Source: Strongyloides papillosus (Eukaryota; Nematoda; Chromadorea; Rhabditida; Strongyloididae). Taken from it: a DNA stretch of 64,000 bases. Every line of letters starts with the position of its first letter. Within the stretch, counting starts at the first letter, position 1. The notes beneath the pieces were generated by a model. The model had not been told where the DNA came from, ran no database searches, and saw only the letters and a list, made by a program, of their open reading frames with translations. Of the stretch, positions 1-11,394 are shown piece after piece. The position numbers and the translations under genes were made by a program. The stretch is taken from NCBI GenBank assembly GCA_005656395.1, contig SRSI01000015.1:20516-84515 (forward strand), given 5' to 3'.

Positions 1-3000
1 AGCTTAAAGTTTAAACTGGCTTTTTCGGATAAATACAAGTTAAACAATGATCCTCGCAATAGAAAATCTTAAATAACTTTTCATATTTAATCATAATAGG
101 ATGTTGCGCGAGCAACTTCTAAAAGTCAAATAAGGTTTTATGTACACAATTTAATTCATAACTACCTTTCAGAAAGTTGACATTATAAAAGGAGAATACT
201 AAAAAAACATATCTCTATATAGACATAAGATTTAAAATTGTTTGCCTATGGTTTTACTATACAGATGATCACTAAATTATGTTCTTCTCAGAATAATGTT
301 ATTTATTCTATCATCATTTATTGTAGTAAAATGAGCCATTCTAATCATGAATTTCGCAATTCCTTTAAAGCTCCTTATCTCGGCATCAAGATATTTTTTT
401 TATAAATAATCACTTAATTAAAACCTTGTTTATGTAATGTGTTTTAATTAATGGATTGTTTTATTCGATTGACCGATATATATCATTTAAAACATTGAAT
501 TGGTAAAGAAGCTTAGGATAATTTTTTTTAGTTTAAAAACTCTTTTCTAATACCGTCTTTTTGGTAGATCTAAAAAAGAGTATTAAATGGAATATGTATT
601 GAAAGTTTACAACTTTTCAAATGTATAATATAAATAGTGCATATTCAAAATTGTTAATAACATTAAGTATATGAACAACGACATTAAAGAATTGTCCAAA
701 CAACTTTAAAAAATTGTGTATCTAAAGAAAAAGAAAAACGATGATATAAAAAACTACCAAAAGATTGTTTTCATATTATGCTTATTTCAAAGAGAAACTA
801 AGATTAATCTTATGAAAAGTGTTTTTATTTTTTGCTTCATAATTATATTTATAGTAATGTCTAAATAACTTTATTTAAACTATAATAGGAAGCAAAGATT
901 TCTCATTTTTTGAATTATGAAATAAAATTTTAAATATTATTCTTTATATAAGGTTATTAATTATTAAAAAAGCAGATGGAATACTAAAAGATATACAATT
1001 GTCTTTCAATTTTTAATAAATCATAACAATAATTTTATTACGTTTCTTTTATATTCCCTTTTCAATCATTTTTCTATTTCTTTTTGAAGAAATGACAGAT
1101 GCTGAATTATTAAAAGTCTTTAGACACAAAACTTTCTTGGATTATATCATTTGTCTTTAAGCGTTATATTTTATATTCAAATCACTAGAGACAATAAAAA
1201 TAACACCGCAATTATTTAATTATTTAAAAATTTCCTTCCCTATTGTTTGTATTTTCATTAACTAATCAAATTTAAATAAATTTTCAAATTTAATTTTATA
1301 TACTACAATAAATTGATTATTTGTTACAACCTATAATCTTAAATATTTTCCCATAATCATATTCTAATTTCCTTTATAATCACTTAACTTATGCATTCAA
1401 CTTAAGTTCAATTTAATTTCAATTATCTCTCTACTCCTCTTTTCTATCAATTTCTTTATTTAAATCTTAAAATCTTTTGTAATCTACAATATAACTTCTT
1501 TTTAAGTACTTAACAAAGTTAGTACTGTTGTATTTCAGGATGATAATAGTCCATGATAATTTAAGATTGTGAATAGATGAAAGTAGATTGGGAGAATAAT
1601 TGGATAAGGGATTTAAGTTTAAGAAGAACCTCTACTATACAAAAATAATACTATCAAGAGAACATTTTGCTATTTACTCTTGTTACTCATACAAAAGCTT
1701 TTAATTTTGGAAGATTTTATCATTTCTTTGATTATGAATAATGAAGTATATTCTAACTATTTTTCCTTTAATATATTAACAACTTTTATAAGATATTAAT
1801 AAATGCAGAAATCATCTGAATGATATATTGTTAATCAAATTCATGTTATCTTATTCTACATGAATCTTTTCTTGTGAATTTACATTATTTAGTAATCATT
1901 GAAATTTACTTTAAATATTATGTCAAAATTAAAAATAAAATTGATAGTAACAATGTGCGGAATAGTTCCTAACATATAAATGAAATCATAGTATTAAATT
2001 TAATTTATAAACTTTAATTTTTCAAAAATTGTTAGTTTCTATCGTCACTATATTAATACCATCTAACGATATATTAAAAAGCTTATATTGTCTTTTACTA
2101 AAATCTTTTCTAAACTAAAAGGCAATTTATTTTACAATTTCATATATCTTAAAAAGTCATGTTTACTTTTTTTATTATACAATCTACTAGAAATAAAATA
2201 TGTTAATTGAGAAAACATTACTATTAGTATATCTGATAAAATCTATTTACATATGATAGAAAACATCTTCAACAATATTATAATTTTGGTAATGTTATAG
2301 GCAAACACATTTAAAATGTGATAAAAGGTGTGTTAATGCCCTTGATCATATTAATATACGGAGCTGTAAGATGCCAAAACAACTAATCATTCACTAAAAT
2401 ACTTTCATTATTAAAGAGAAATTAGGCATGAAAGTTGTATTACTAATTGCAAAACTTTATATTTACTCATTAAACGTCTTTTGTTATCACTTATCCTATT
2501 CTAAAATCTTTTTGATTCTCCAAAATACCACATTTAAAAACCATTTTAGTATTAATTTGAGTAATCCAATTATTTCCATTAACTATATTTTAAAGTTCAT
2601 TCACATTTCTTTTACCTAAATACCAAGCAATTATTAATGTTTATAATAAATAAAATTAAAAATGATCAAATAATTACCGCTATATGTTGGTACTCAAGTT
2701 GTTTTGGTAAAATTCATATTTCATTCTCCATAAAATGTTATAAACTTCCACAAAATATTGCACTATTATCTATTATTAAAATCCCACTATTTATCATTTT
2801 CATTTTCTTTTTTCATGTTAAAGCATGATATGACATATAATTTGCCAATATTCTTGACATATCGCTATCAAACTTTTACTTTCTTAGGTCGTTTGTCAAT
2901 TTCTTGTAGTTATCTTTTTTCCTATATATGTTATTTTATTTTTAGACATTTCCAAAAGCTTAAGCCCTAATTTTTTTAAATCTACATCTGTAATAATAAT

Positions 3001-3242
3001 AAAGTATAAGATATTTTTATATAGATATTCATATAAAGTCTTAACCACATCTAAATAAAAAGCATATATAACCGAGTGGGTGGAGTTTACCAACTCAAAA
3101 CACTTCCTGCCATCAGTGGGTTGTGCCACACTCAATTTAAAATTTACTAATCATTTTATATTCTTTGAATCATTTAAATATCATCTTTTTACATTTAGAT
3201 ATTATTTTTACTTTTATAATATAGTTCTTTATCAAAAACATA
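1..3242. other. AT-rich intergenic region, no supported gene
   Basis: Only short low-complexity open frames, rich in Ile, Phe, Lys and Asn, are present on either strand; none has a recognisable domain or a consistent exon chain. I see a small perfect hairpin at 103-116 (5-bp stem around a GCGA loop) and a GC-rich island near 3072-3133, described separately. The last few hundred bases should contain the promoter of the astacin-like gene. Confidence 0.6.
3072..3133. promoter_or_regulatory. GC-rich island with two hairpins upstream of astacin-like gene
   Basis: About 60 bases with close to half G+C stand out in surroundings of about 20%. Two stem-loops are visible: GAGTT (3083-3087) with AACTC (3092-3096) around a 4-base loop, and AGTGGG (3115-3120) with CC-A-CACT (3126-3132) around a 5-base loop, one base bulged. 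AGTGGGT also occurs twice in direct orientation (3075 and 3115). It lies 110-170 bases upstream of the start codon at 3243, so a promoter element is the simplest reading; a small structured RNA is the alternative. Confidence 0.3.
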
Positions 3243-5413
3243 ATGATCAAGTATTTTACTCCTATTTTACTATTAACTCTTTTGGATAGTATCTATTCCG
3301 TAACTATTAATTATAACTTTGATAAAAATAATTCTCCTGAAATCGACAAATGTATTCGTGATGCTATGGAAGAGATAATGGATGAGACCTGTTTAATTTT
3401 TGAAGAAAACCCAATAAACCCAGAAGCTTTATTCTTCATTGAAAGTGGGCATTGTAGTTGGCAGGCAGCCAATAAAACAGTACACCTTGGTGTTGATTGC
3501 ATAAATGCAAAGACATGTCAAGATATTATCACTAGAGCACTTACAAGTGATAGACCATATCCTATCGCTTCCAGAACTTTGAATATAAAGTATAATTGTA
3601 CTGGTAAGTTTTTTGTTAATTATTTTCAAAGTTATTAGCTAATTACATACACTATAATGGTAATTAGCTATAGAATGTGTTGAATGAACAACTCTTGACT
3701 AATTAGGCAATTTCTTTAACAATGACCAAACTTTTTAACTACAAAATTTTATCTTAATTTGCCATTGTACAAGCTGTTCGCAAATCATCTTGAGCTGTCA
3801 TTTAAGAGAGAATGATATTATTATGTTTCAGGACATTTGTCATTCTTTTTCTTAATTCCTAATTATCTTCTTCTTCATTATCAATACACAAAGGACTTTT
3901 TAGTAGAACATTAACTAATTATAATTAAACCTACCAAATAGTAGTAAATATTTTTAATACATATTTGACAGGAATATCTTAATTTAAACCATAATAGATA
4001 GTTTTTTCTACTGAATTCATTGAAAATTTTAATTATATTATATAATATGAGATGAAATGCTTCATTCTTGACCTAATCAAATTTACAACCATGTTCAATG
4101 AGATTGTTTTATCATAAGAATACATAGATACCGAAAGGCCATTATTTATGACAGCTCAATTTCCGGATTATGTATTCATCTTCACATTTTAAAAGCTTTT
4201 TAATTAAAATAATTCTTTTTATCTATTATCCAAAATCAAAAGGTGAGCGCAGCTTCGTCATATTTTGTCCTTCTCTATTTATACCTCTTAATATATCTTC
4301 CTATCCAGATGTTTAATACTTTATAAGCACCTTCTCCTCTATTTTTCTCTTCATTTTTTATCTTAAGCAATCAAAACAAATAACTTTATTTAACTGACCA
4401 ACAACAGCTGGAGATTCAAGAAAGGCAAAGTCAACCTCCCATTAAACTACTTCATCTCCCATATCCTATTACAAAAGTAAAAAAGCACTCAATCAACTTT
4501 TGTGTTTGCTAACCATCTTCGGCATCCTCTTCTTAAAACGAGTTAAAACATCATTCTTCCTCAAATATTAGTTGTTTACAAAAAAAAACCCTTATGTTTA
4601 CCTTTTATTACTACAACTAGATCAATTCATCATTCATTCTTCCTTATTTACATTTTGAAACGTAACTCTGGATAAAATTTAAACATTACTCTATTACATT
4701 TTAAATATCCAAGTCAAGTGTTCACAATCTTAAATACTTCAAAAAAAATCACAAAAAGTAAATACAAATATAATATCATTACTTTAGATAAATGTACATT
4801 AATATGTGAAAATGGAGGTCAAGTAAATGGAAATTGTGAATGTGAATGTGCCTATGGATTTAAAGGTGAAAAATGTGAACAACTTAAAATGGAGCATATG
4901 TTTACAGATAGTAACTGTGGTTTTATTGATGATGAATCCTCTGGCACAGTTTCACTTTCTACCTATCCTGATTACATTAACAAAAAGCCAACTTTCTGTC
5001 AATGGGTTATAAAAGCTGAAAACCCATGGGAGAGTATTGAATTTGAATTTGTTGATATTGACTTGGCAAGTGAAAATTTAGCACCAGGACAAAGATGTGA
5101 AGATAGTTTAGTTATTGTTGGTGTTGAATCACTTACTGGACCTATTCCATGTGATGAAAGTAAAAATTCAATTATTGGAAAAACTTTCAGGTCCGATGGG
5201 AACTTTGTTCTTATTGAATTAAAGACAAGTTCATGGAGTGATGGAAAATACAAAGGACCAGAAATCAAATATCGCACATATAAAAGATCACTCTTTGACA
5301 ATATAAGAATTTTGACATCCGAAATAACATCAAACTCAGGATATATATGTACTACTACACAAATAGTTCTTTTTATAGTGATAACAATCGTGTTAGCTCA
5401 AACCCATGTTTAA
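3243..5413 (+). CDS. Astacin-like protein lacking the catalytic zinc core, with EGF and CUB domains
   Basis: Two exons, 3243-3603 and 4788-5413, joined in phase (G + AT makes Asp) to give 328 residues. A signal peptide (about 1-19) is followed by the first third of an astacin domain (DETCLIF, FIESGHCSW, VHLGVDC) and directly by the astacin end (RTLNIKYNC). The roughly 90 residues between them, including HExxHxxGxxH and the Met-turn, are missing, and I found no HExxH in the 1184-base intron. Then come an EGF module (about 122-151) and a CUB domain (about 163-290). The last 19 residues are hydrophobic with no cytoplasmic tail, which suggests a GPI anchor or a tail anchor. Astacins with EGF and CUB are a large secreted protease family in these nematodes; this member should be inactive as a protease. 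Uncertain points are the long intron and whether unseen exons exist in it. Confidence 0.7.
3604..4787 (+). other. Long intron of the astacin-like gene
   Basis: It has GTAAGT at the 5' end and ACTTTAG at the 3' end and is far longer than the usual 37-53 bases in this window. It contains no frame with a zinc-binding motif. A pyrimidine-rich stretch from about 4240 to 4620 includes TTTATA sequences and could hold regulatory sites, but I cannot identify any. Confidence 0.5.
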
Positions 5414-6085
5414 TTTAACAATTTATAATATTTGTAAAATGTAAATTCATTTGTTTCTTTCTTTAAGAATCATTTATAAAAGTAGTGGTGCTAATTATGT
5501 ATTTTTTATGAAAAAATATTTTATAATTTACTTTGTAAGTTTATGAATAGAGTTCATTATTTATACGTTCTATAATGTTTTTTCATAATGTCAAATTAAC
5601 CACATATTCCTTATACTCATCAATTTATTTTTATATATTTCTTTATTGTCAATATTATTTTCAATCAAATTATAATAAAAATGTTTAACATAATTCACTC
5701 CACGTATGTTAAAATCTTTTTACTTAAAATTTTTGAAAAAATCAAAGATCTTTTCAATAATAAAATGAGATTTATTTGCCAAAAACAATTAAATCAAATT
5801 AAAAATATTCTAGAAGACTCTGTAATTTATTCAATAAATAAAGTGAAAATTTCAATTTAATGATAAAATAAAGTGAAATATTGACATAAGTACGAGAATA
5901 TAAAAATGACAGTTGTTTAACTTATAATGGCATATAACTCTTGACAAATGTTTAGGTCATGCCAACGTTCTTTCCGACTATCTTAACAGGATAATATTGG
6001 AAGGAAGTCGACACTGTAAAAAGTTGCGCTTGAATTTCAAATAGTGTTTCTTTATTGGCTGAAATTTTAGACGACTATTAATTTA
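5414..6085. promoter_or_regulatory. Intergenic region and NF-YC promoter
   Basis: No gene is seen. Two ATTGG sequences (reverse CCAAT boxes) lie at 5996-6000 and 6054-6058, 90 and 32 bases upstream of the NF-YC start codon. ATTTTAG at 6064-6070 is a good trans-splice or 5' UTR acceptor, which would leave a 15-base leader before the ATG at 6086. Confidence 0.45.
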
Positions 6086-6949
6086 ATGGGAGATTCAACG
6101 AAGGTGGAACAAAATGAAATGCTTGATATATTACCAGTACCTCCAACGGATGTAGGTGGTAAAAGTGAATTTTGGAGGAAAAAAATAAGCGAAGTAGAGA
6201 ATCATGATGCTGTAAGTTTTATTATCTATTTTTGAATTTTGTGTTTTTAGAAATTTCTAAGAGATGTAGTTAAATATCAAGTATTACCATTAGCAAGAGT
6301 TAAAAAGATTATGAAAATAGATGATCAAATAAGAGATCAAATGATATCTGCTGAGGTACCACTAGTTCTGTCGATAGGGGCAGAGTTGTTTATTGAAGAA
6401 CTTATGACAATCTCATATGAAGCTGCTACGGAGCATAAACGAAAAACTATACAAAAAACCGACATTTCATTGGCTGTCAGTAGAAATGATCATTTCGATT
6501 TTTTAATTGATTTTGTACCAAGAGATATTACAACATCCAACGATGCGGATCATGAAAATAAATTTAATAATAATAATGGACAAAATGTAGGATCTTCCGG
6601 TATGGTAAATCAATCACATCAACCTTATATGCCAGCAGGTACAATTATTAATCTTGGAACTGTAAATAATGTATCAGAAGATGATGTTAGGAGAATTCAG
6701 GATGCAATAATAAATGGTGGAACTATAACATTACCCTCAGCTGGAAATAGTTTAAATGGTCAACCGGTACAATATGTTGTAAATTACAATGATGAGTCAT
6801 CAACCGGAATGGGAAATGCAACAGTACAATTAGAAGATGGTAGAATAATGCAGGCCACTCCAATTGGCCCTTCAATTCAACTGCCATCATCAACACAAAA
6901 AAATATATCTATGATTAATGTACAAAGATCAAAAAATAAACGTTGTTAG
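6086..6949 (+). CDS. nfyc-1: Nuclear transcription factor Y subunit C (histone-fold)
   Basis: Two exons, 6086-6211 and 6251-6949, separated by a 39-base GTAAG/TTTTAG intron in phase 0; 274 residues. Residues about 48-133 form the NF-YC histone fold (LPLARVKKIMK, MISAEVP, AELFIEEL, KRKTIQKTDISLAV, DFLIDFVPR), close to human NF-YC. The rest is a Gln/Asn/Ser/Gly-rich tail, as in transactivation regions of the family. NF-YC pairs with NF-YB, then NF-YA, to bind CCAAT boxes in the nucleus. The start at 6086 is the first ATG after the acceptor at 6070 and gives the usual short N-terminal arm. The gene ends 54 bases from the end of the opposite-strand Nup93 gene, so their 3' UTRs probably overlap. 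Confidence 0.93.
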
Positions 6950-7003
6950 TAAATATTTAATTGTTTTTAGTAACGAAGGAAAATTAAAAAATGAAATCAA
7001 AAA

Positions 7004-9151
7004 TTATTTAAAAAATCCAAATAGTTGAAGTAGTTTGGTGTGAATATGTGGTGGAAATTTATAGGGTATTCTACCAACATATTGAAATAATGCCTGACCC
7101 ATTTCTTTTAGAAATATTTTTTCGGTTTCGTCATTTTGATCATTTATTTGTTCAACAAGACAATTAACATACGCGAGTACTATGTCAGGTAGTATCATTC
7201 GAATTTCTGTTGTCATTGTGTGATAAGCATCAACTGCTTTTTGTACAGAGTCAATATATTGTGGTAGAATTTCAAATTGTTGCATATATGTAATTGCTTC
7301 ACGATTTCTCTTCTCTTGGGCATACTCAAAAAATGTTCCTAGATCTAACAATAGTTGCAATGTTGATGATGTCTCATCATCATTTATTTTATATTCACGT
7401 TTTGAAGTTAATTTGAGAAACCATGAAGCAAAGTCTAGAACAACAGAACGATTTCTACCTTTTGATATAATTATAGATCCCAGCAATTCACATAAAATCT
7501 TTGATGCCATATCGACATCACGAATAAGTATATATAATTTGACAGAATCAATGCGTTTCCCTTGGAAATTTAAGTCTTTTGCTGTTTGAGTAATAACTTC
7601 AGTAGCACAAACATTTCCATATCTATGTAAAATGCCTTCTGTAACGGTACCATCTTCGTTGAGATATCCAAGAATCTCATCTCTCTGTATATCATTATCA
7701 CAAAGAACTCTACTGACGCATACTGCAAATAAGTTTTCGTTAGAAGAGGTTTCAAAATTTTTCAAAAATTGACCATAAGCAATGAAAGATAAAACATCAG
7801 ATTCTTCGAAACGTTGCATATAATAAATTATTAGTTTAGGAAAATTAAGACCATATAAATATGTATTTAAGTAGTTACATGGTAACAACATTTCATCGGA
7901 TAAATTTGGTAAAATCAATAAAAATTCAGCCTCATGACATAGTATTGCAATGTGAGTTGCTTCAATTAAATACTCACCCCGGTATAAAATATCTATCGCA
8001 GCTTCAAATTGACCAGTGAGCCAGAGAACACCAAAATACTTGGTATAATTTCTTTGATCATCAACAAAATAATTTTCGCCACATTCTTCTTTGATTAATT
8101 TTTGAAGTTCAACGAACTTTGTTTTCCCATCGTCTTTACAAACATAAACAGAAATTAATTTACTCCATAACCAATTCTCCAAATTATCGTTTACCTCATT
8201 AACTTCTTTGTTTAAAAATGCTCCATATATAGCCTTTTTGTATGGATCTCTAGATTTGCTGATCTCTTCATCATATTCAGCTTTCAAACTTTCTTCTTCA
8301 TCCTTTGATAACTTAATGTTTTCAATTGATCGTTTTAAAATATCAATTATTTTTTTATATGATCCTTTGTTGGAAATTTTTTCAACACACCTTCCAACTA
8401 GTTCATAGTCACCTATTCTAAAAGCACAGAATATAACTTGCCAAATTGGGTGACTACCAAAAATACCATCTTCTACATCAACATAACACTTTAATCTGAC
8501 AACATTTAAGAATGCTTCGATCAAATATTCATTTCCAGGTCTACCACCTCTTTTAGCTAGCTTTAGATTTTTTGAAACAACATTTTCCATGTGTTCTTTG
8601 AACTCTTTTTGTAGGTATGTTATTGAAAATTGCATTAATCTTTCGAAAAATTCCTCCGAATTTCTAAGTTCCAATGTGGTTTTATATTTGTTTGGTATGG
8701 GTTTATTAAAGAAATATAAGACTTTTCTCCAAATCTGATTATTAGAAATTTCTTTATTATTATCAATAACTTTTTGAAAATAAAGTGAAAGGTTATGAGG
8801 GTTTTTCTTCAAAACATATGTCTCCACTTCTTCAGCCAGTGCTTTTTGTAGTTGTGGAAGAAGGCGTTCAGGTATAGATATATCCTTCTTTTTTCTAGGA
8901 AACTATAAATAACATATTATGAATACTTATGCGAAAAAACTTACGCTTTTTTTGTTGATATGAAAAAGCATTTTACTTGAAGGCCCACCAATTGAATTGA
9001 CTTTCCTTAACTCCTGCGCTTTTCTATTCAAAAATAGGATGTCCGCATCAAAAGCAGTTGCTTCAGTTACATCATTCAAGAATTTAGTGAAATTAATGTC
9101 GTTGTTTACAGAAGAATTTCCCTGAAGTGGAGGAATATAAACATCCTTCAT
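7004..9151 (-). CDS. npp-13: Nucleoporin Nup93 (Nic96 family)
   Basis: Two exons on the minus strand, 9151-8945 and 8902-7004, joined in phase 0 across a 42-base intron; 701 residues. The sequence follows Nup93 along most of its length: GGRPGNEYLIEAFLN, GSHPIWQVIFCAFRIGDYE, DPYKKAIYG, LTGQFEAAID, the LLLDLGTFFEYA block and the final IPYKFP. Nup93 is a helical scaffold of the inner ring of the nuclear pore and anchors Nup205/188, Nup155 and Nup62 partners. At 701 residues it is shorter than human Nup93 (819); the difference is mainly in the N-terminal coiled-coil part. The start at 9151 is the first ATG in the exon; further upstream exons cannot be excluded. Confidence 0.9.
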
Positions 9152-9999
9152 TTTAAAAATTTCTATAAACCCCGACAAAACAAAGGTGAGCAAATCACTT
9201 TTGAAAATACCTCTAAATATTTTAAAGTCACTACTCCAATATGCATATCGTTTTAAGAGTCAAATAAATTTTTCACGATTTTATGTTTTTGGAAATTTTT
9301 ACTTCAATCTAGGTATAGATATAACTTTAATTTTGTTTTCATAAATATTTTTTACTTTTTTTCAAATCTTGAACTACTTTCTCTTTTATTATAAAAATTG
9401 TAAAAATAAGACAATTTTTCAAAGTAAATAAAAAATTGTTTATAAAATATATATAATTATTTTAAAGTATCAATTTGGATTTAGATTACCTTGAGTTTGT
9501 TTTAATATATATTTAAAATATAAAGGTTAATATTATTTTACAATAGTTTTAAAGTATAAATTTCAAGAGGTTATGCAACTTTTCTATTTCATTTCCTCTT
9601 CTAAGAGTCTATTAAATTTTTTTTCGTAGATTCACAAGAATGATTGTATTTAAATTATATTGTTAATAATAACAATGAAAGTACTTGTATATGTTAAAAG
9701 AATAGAATAATATTTAAAAAGATGTTTGTAAAAGTTTCCATCAAAGAAGATCGTTTATTAAATTAAAAGAAGTTTGTATTTATAAAACAATAGAAATTAA
9801 GGAAAAACAAAAGTAGTTAATTTTTAAACCATTAATGAGAATTAAGATTAAAAAATTCGACTATATCCCGAAAGAATCTTCTTATTATAATAGTGAATAG
9901 AAAATAAATCGCCCTTGAACATCTTTTATGATGTATGATGAGAACTTTTTCATGTGGAATGATTAAAGACAATAAAGAATGTTGAGATACATTTTTAAA
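9152..9999. other. Intergenic, no gene seen
   Basis: AT-rich sequence between the 5' end of the Nup93 gene and the 3' end of the ZP gene. I see no open frame with family resemblance, no RNA gene and no repeat. Confidence 0.6.
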
Positions 10000-11394
10000 C
10001 TAATGTTTGGTGAACGTTACTGATTCTTGACGTTTCAATTTCAAGAAAAATGCTACAAGAATGGCACTTGCAACAGAAAGTGTACAACTTGAAAGAAGTA
10101 TTAAGATAATAATCATGTTATGTGATATACAGAGTTGAGATGCTTCGTTTTGAATAGACGATACTGTTTCAAATTTATCTTGATTTCCTAAAGTAGATAA
10201 TATGGCTTTTTCTGGATTTATGAGATTTCCAATTCTTTTTGCTTGTGCATCATCAAGATCAAGAACAACGATTTTATCAGCAGATAAATCCATTGTAAAT
10301 GGATCATCAATGGTTGAATTTTCTGGTGAATTTCTAATAACGGCTGTAATTCTTTTATTTTCCAATGAACGCCTGTTTCTGGAGGTTAAAGTAGCACTAG
10401 TACATTTAGGTGGTGTTCTTCCGACACACATACCTTCAGATATCATGCAAGTTGAGACAGCACATTGAAAATATGTAGTTACTTTATCAGCAAATTTAAA
10501 TACATTAACTTCTGAGTAAGCCATATTATTTTGTTGATTGTATGTTAATTCTGGAAGGATAAGGGTATCCGTTGAACAACCATGTTCATCAATAATTGTT
10601 TTCCTACTATTTCCATCACCATCGTCAACAAAACATGAGTGAACAAGCATTGAAAACATATCAGAATCGCATTCCCAAACATGGAAAACTGGTTCTCCAA
10701 CAGTTGCATATGTCACAATTGCTCCAGTGACTGATCCCCTCCTTACAGAATACGTGCAAATAGGCATTTTAGCTGTGTCTGTAATTTCTGTTGTTGGTAA
10801 TGCACTAACATCAACACTATTTGTTACAACCCTATCAGTTTCCATATAAAAGCAGGTAGTTCTATATGCTTTATCAACTTTTGTAATAAATGTATCATGG
10901 AATGATATAATTACTGTAACCGCTTGTTCAACGCCTCTCTGATCAGGACCAATCTAAATAATTATCATTAAATAATAGTAAATTATTTCTTTATTATTCT
11001 TAATCACCAGGAGGTATCTAAAAATAATTACTTACTTTTCTTGATCTTCTCATATTACATTCACCATTTAAAACTTCAAAATCAATGGCATTCTTGCTAT
11101 TTCCATTAAATGTTTTAACACATTCTTGACTGTCAATCATTCCTTTAACAAAAATTCTTCCTCCAAATGGTTTTTCCGTTCTAAATGTTAACTTTACTCT
11201 GTCTTCTAAGCATTCAACAATTGGTTCACCTAATAGAGAAAAAATAATAAGATAATTTGATAAGAAAAAGTAAAATAAATACCTGTAACGGCGTTATCTA
11301 AAGCATTCGTTGAACCTTGATATGATCTAGCGGATAAGATAGTTTGAGAAAATGAAAGTAGTAAAATTAAAATAAAATTCATTTTTAAATCCAT
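10000..11394 (-). CDS. ZP-domain (cuticlin-like) transmembrane protein
   Basis: Three exons on the minus strand, 11394-11283, 11229-11036 and 10953-10000, with introns of 53 and 82 bases; 419 residues. A signal peptide (about 1-22) leads into a zona pellucida domain: VECLEDRVKLTFRTEKPFGGR starts ZP-N, HDTFITKVDKAYRTTCFY closes it, and YSVRRGSVTGA, TVGEPVFHVWEC, SCFVDDGDG and KFADKVTTYFQC form ZP-C as in nematode cuticlins. A furin-type site RNRR lies at about 294-297, and a single membrane span at about 382-408 ends in a short basic tail. Such proteins are cleaved, released and polymerise in the cuticle (alae, lateral cord) or other apical matrices. Which cut/cutl paralogue this is cannot be decided here. 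Confidence 0.88.

Noticed and set aside
2428..2970. Several 60-70 codon plus-strand frames
   Set aside because: Low-complexity Ile/Phe/Leu/Ser composition typical of AT-rich non-coding DNA, no splice partners and no family signal.
2896..3135. 79-codon minus-strand frame
   Set aside because: It starts with TTG, not ATG, and depends on the GC-rich island for its only non-trivial residues; no exon partner.
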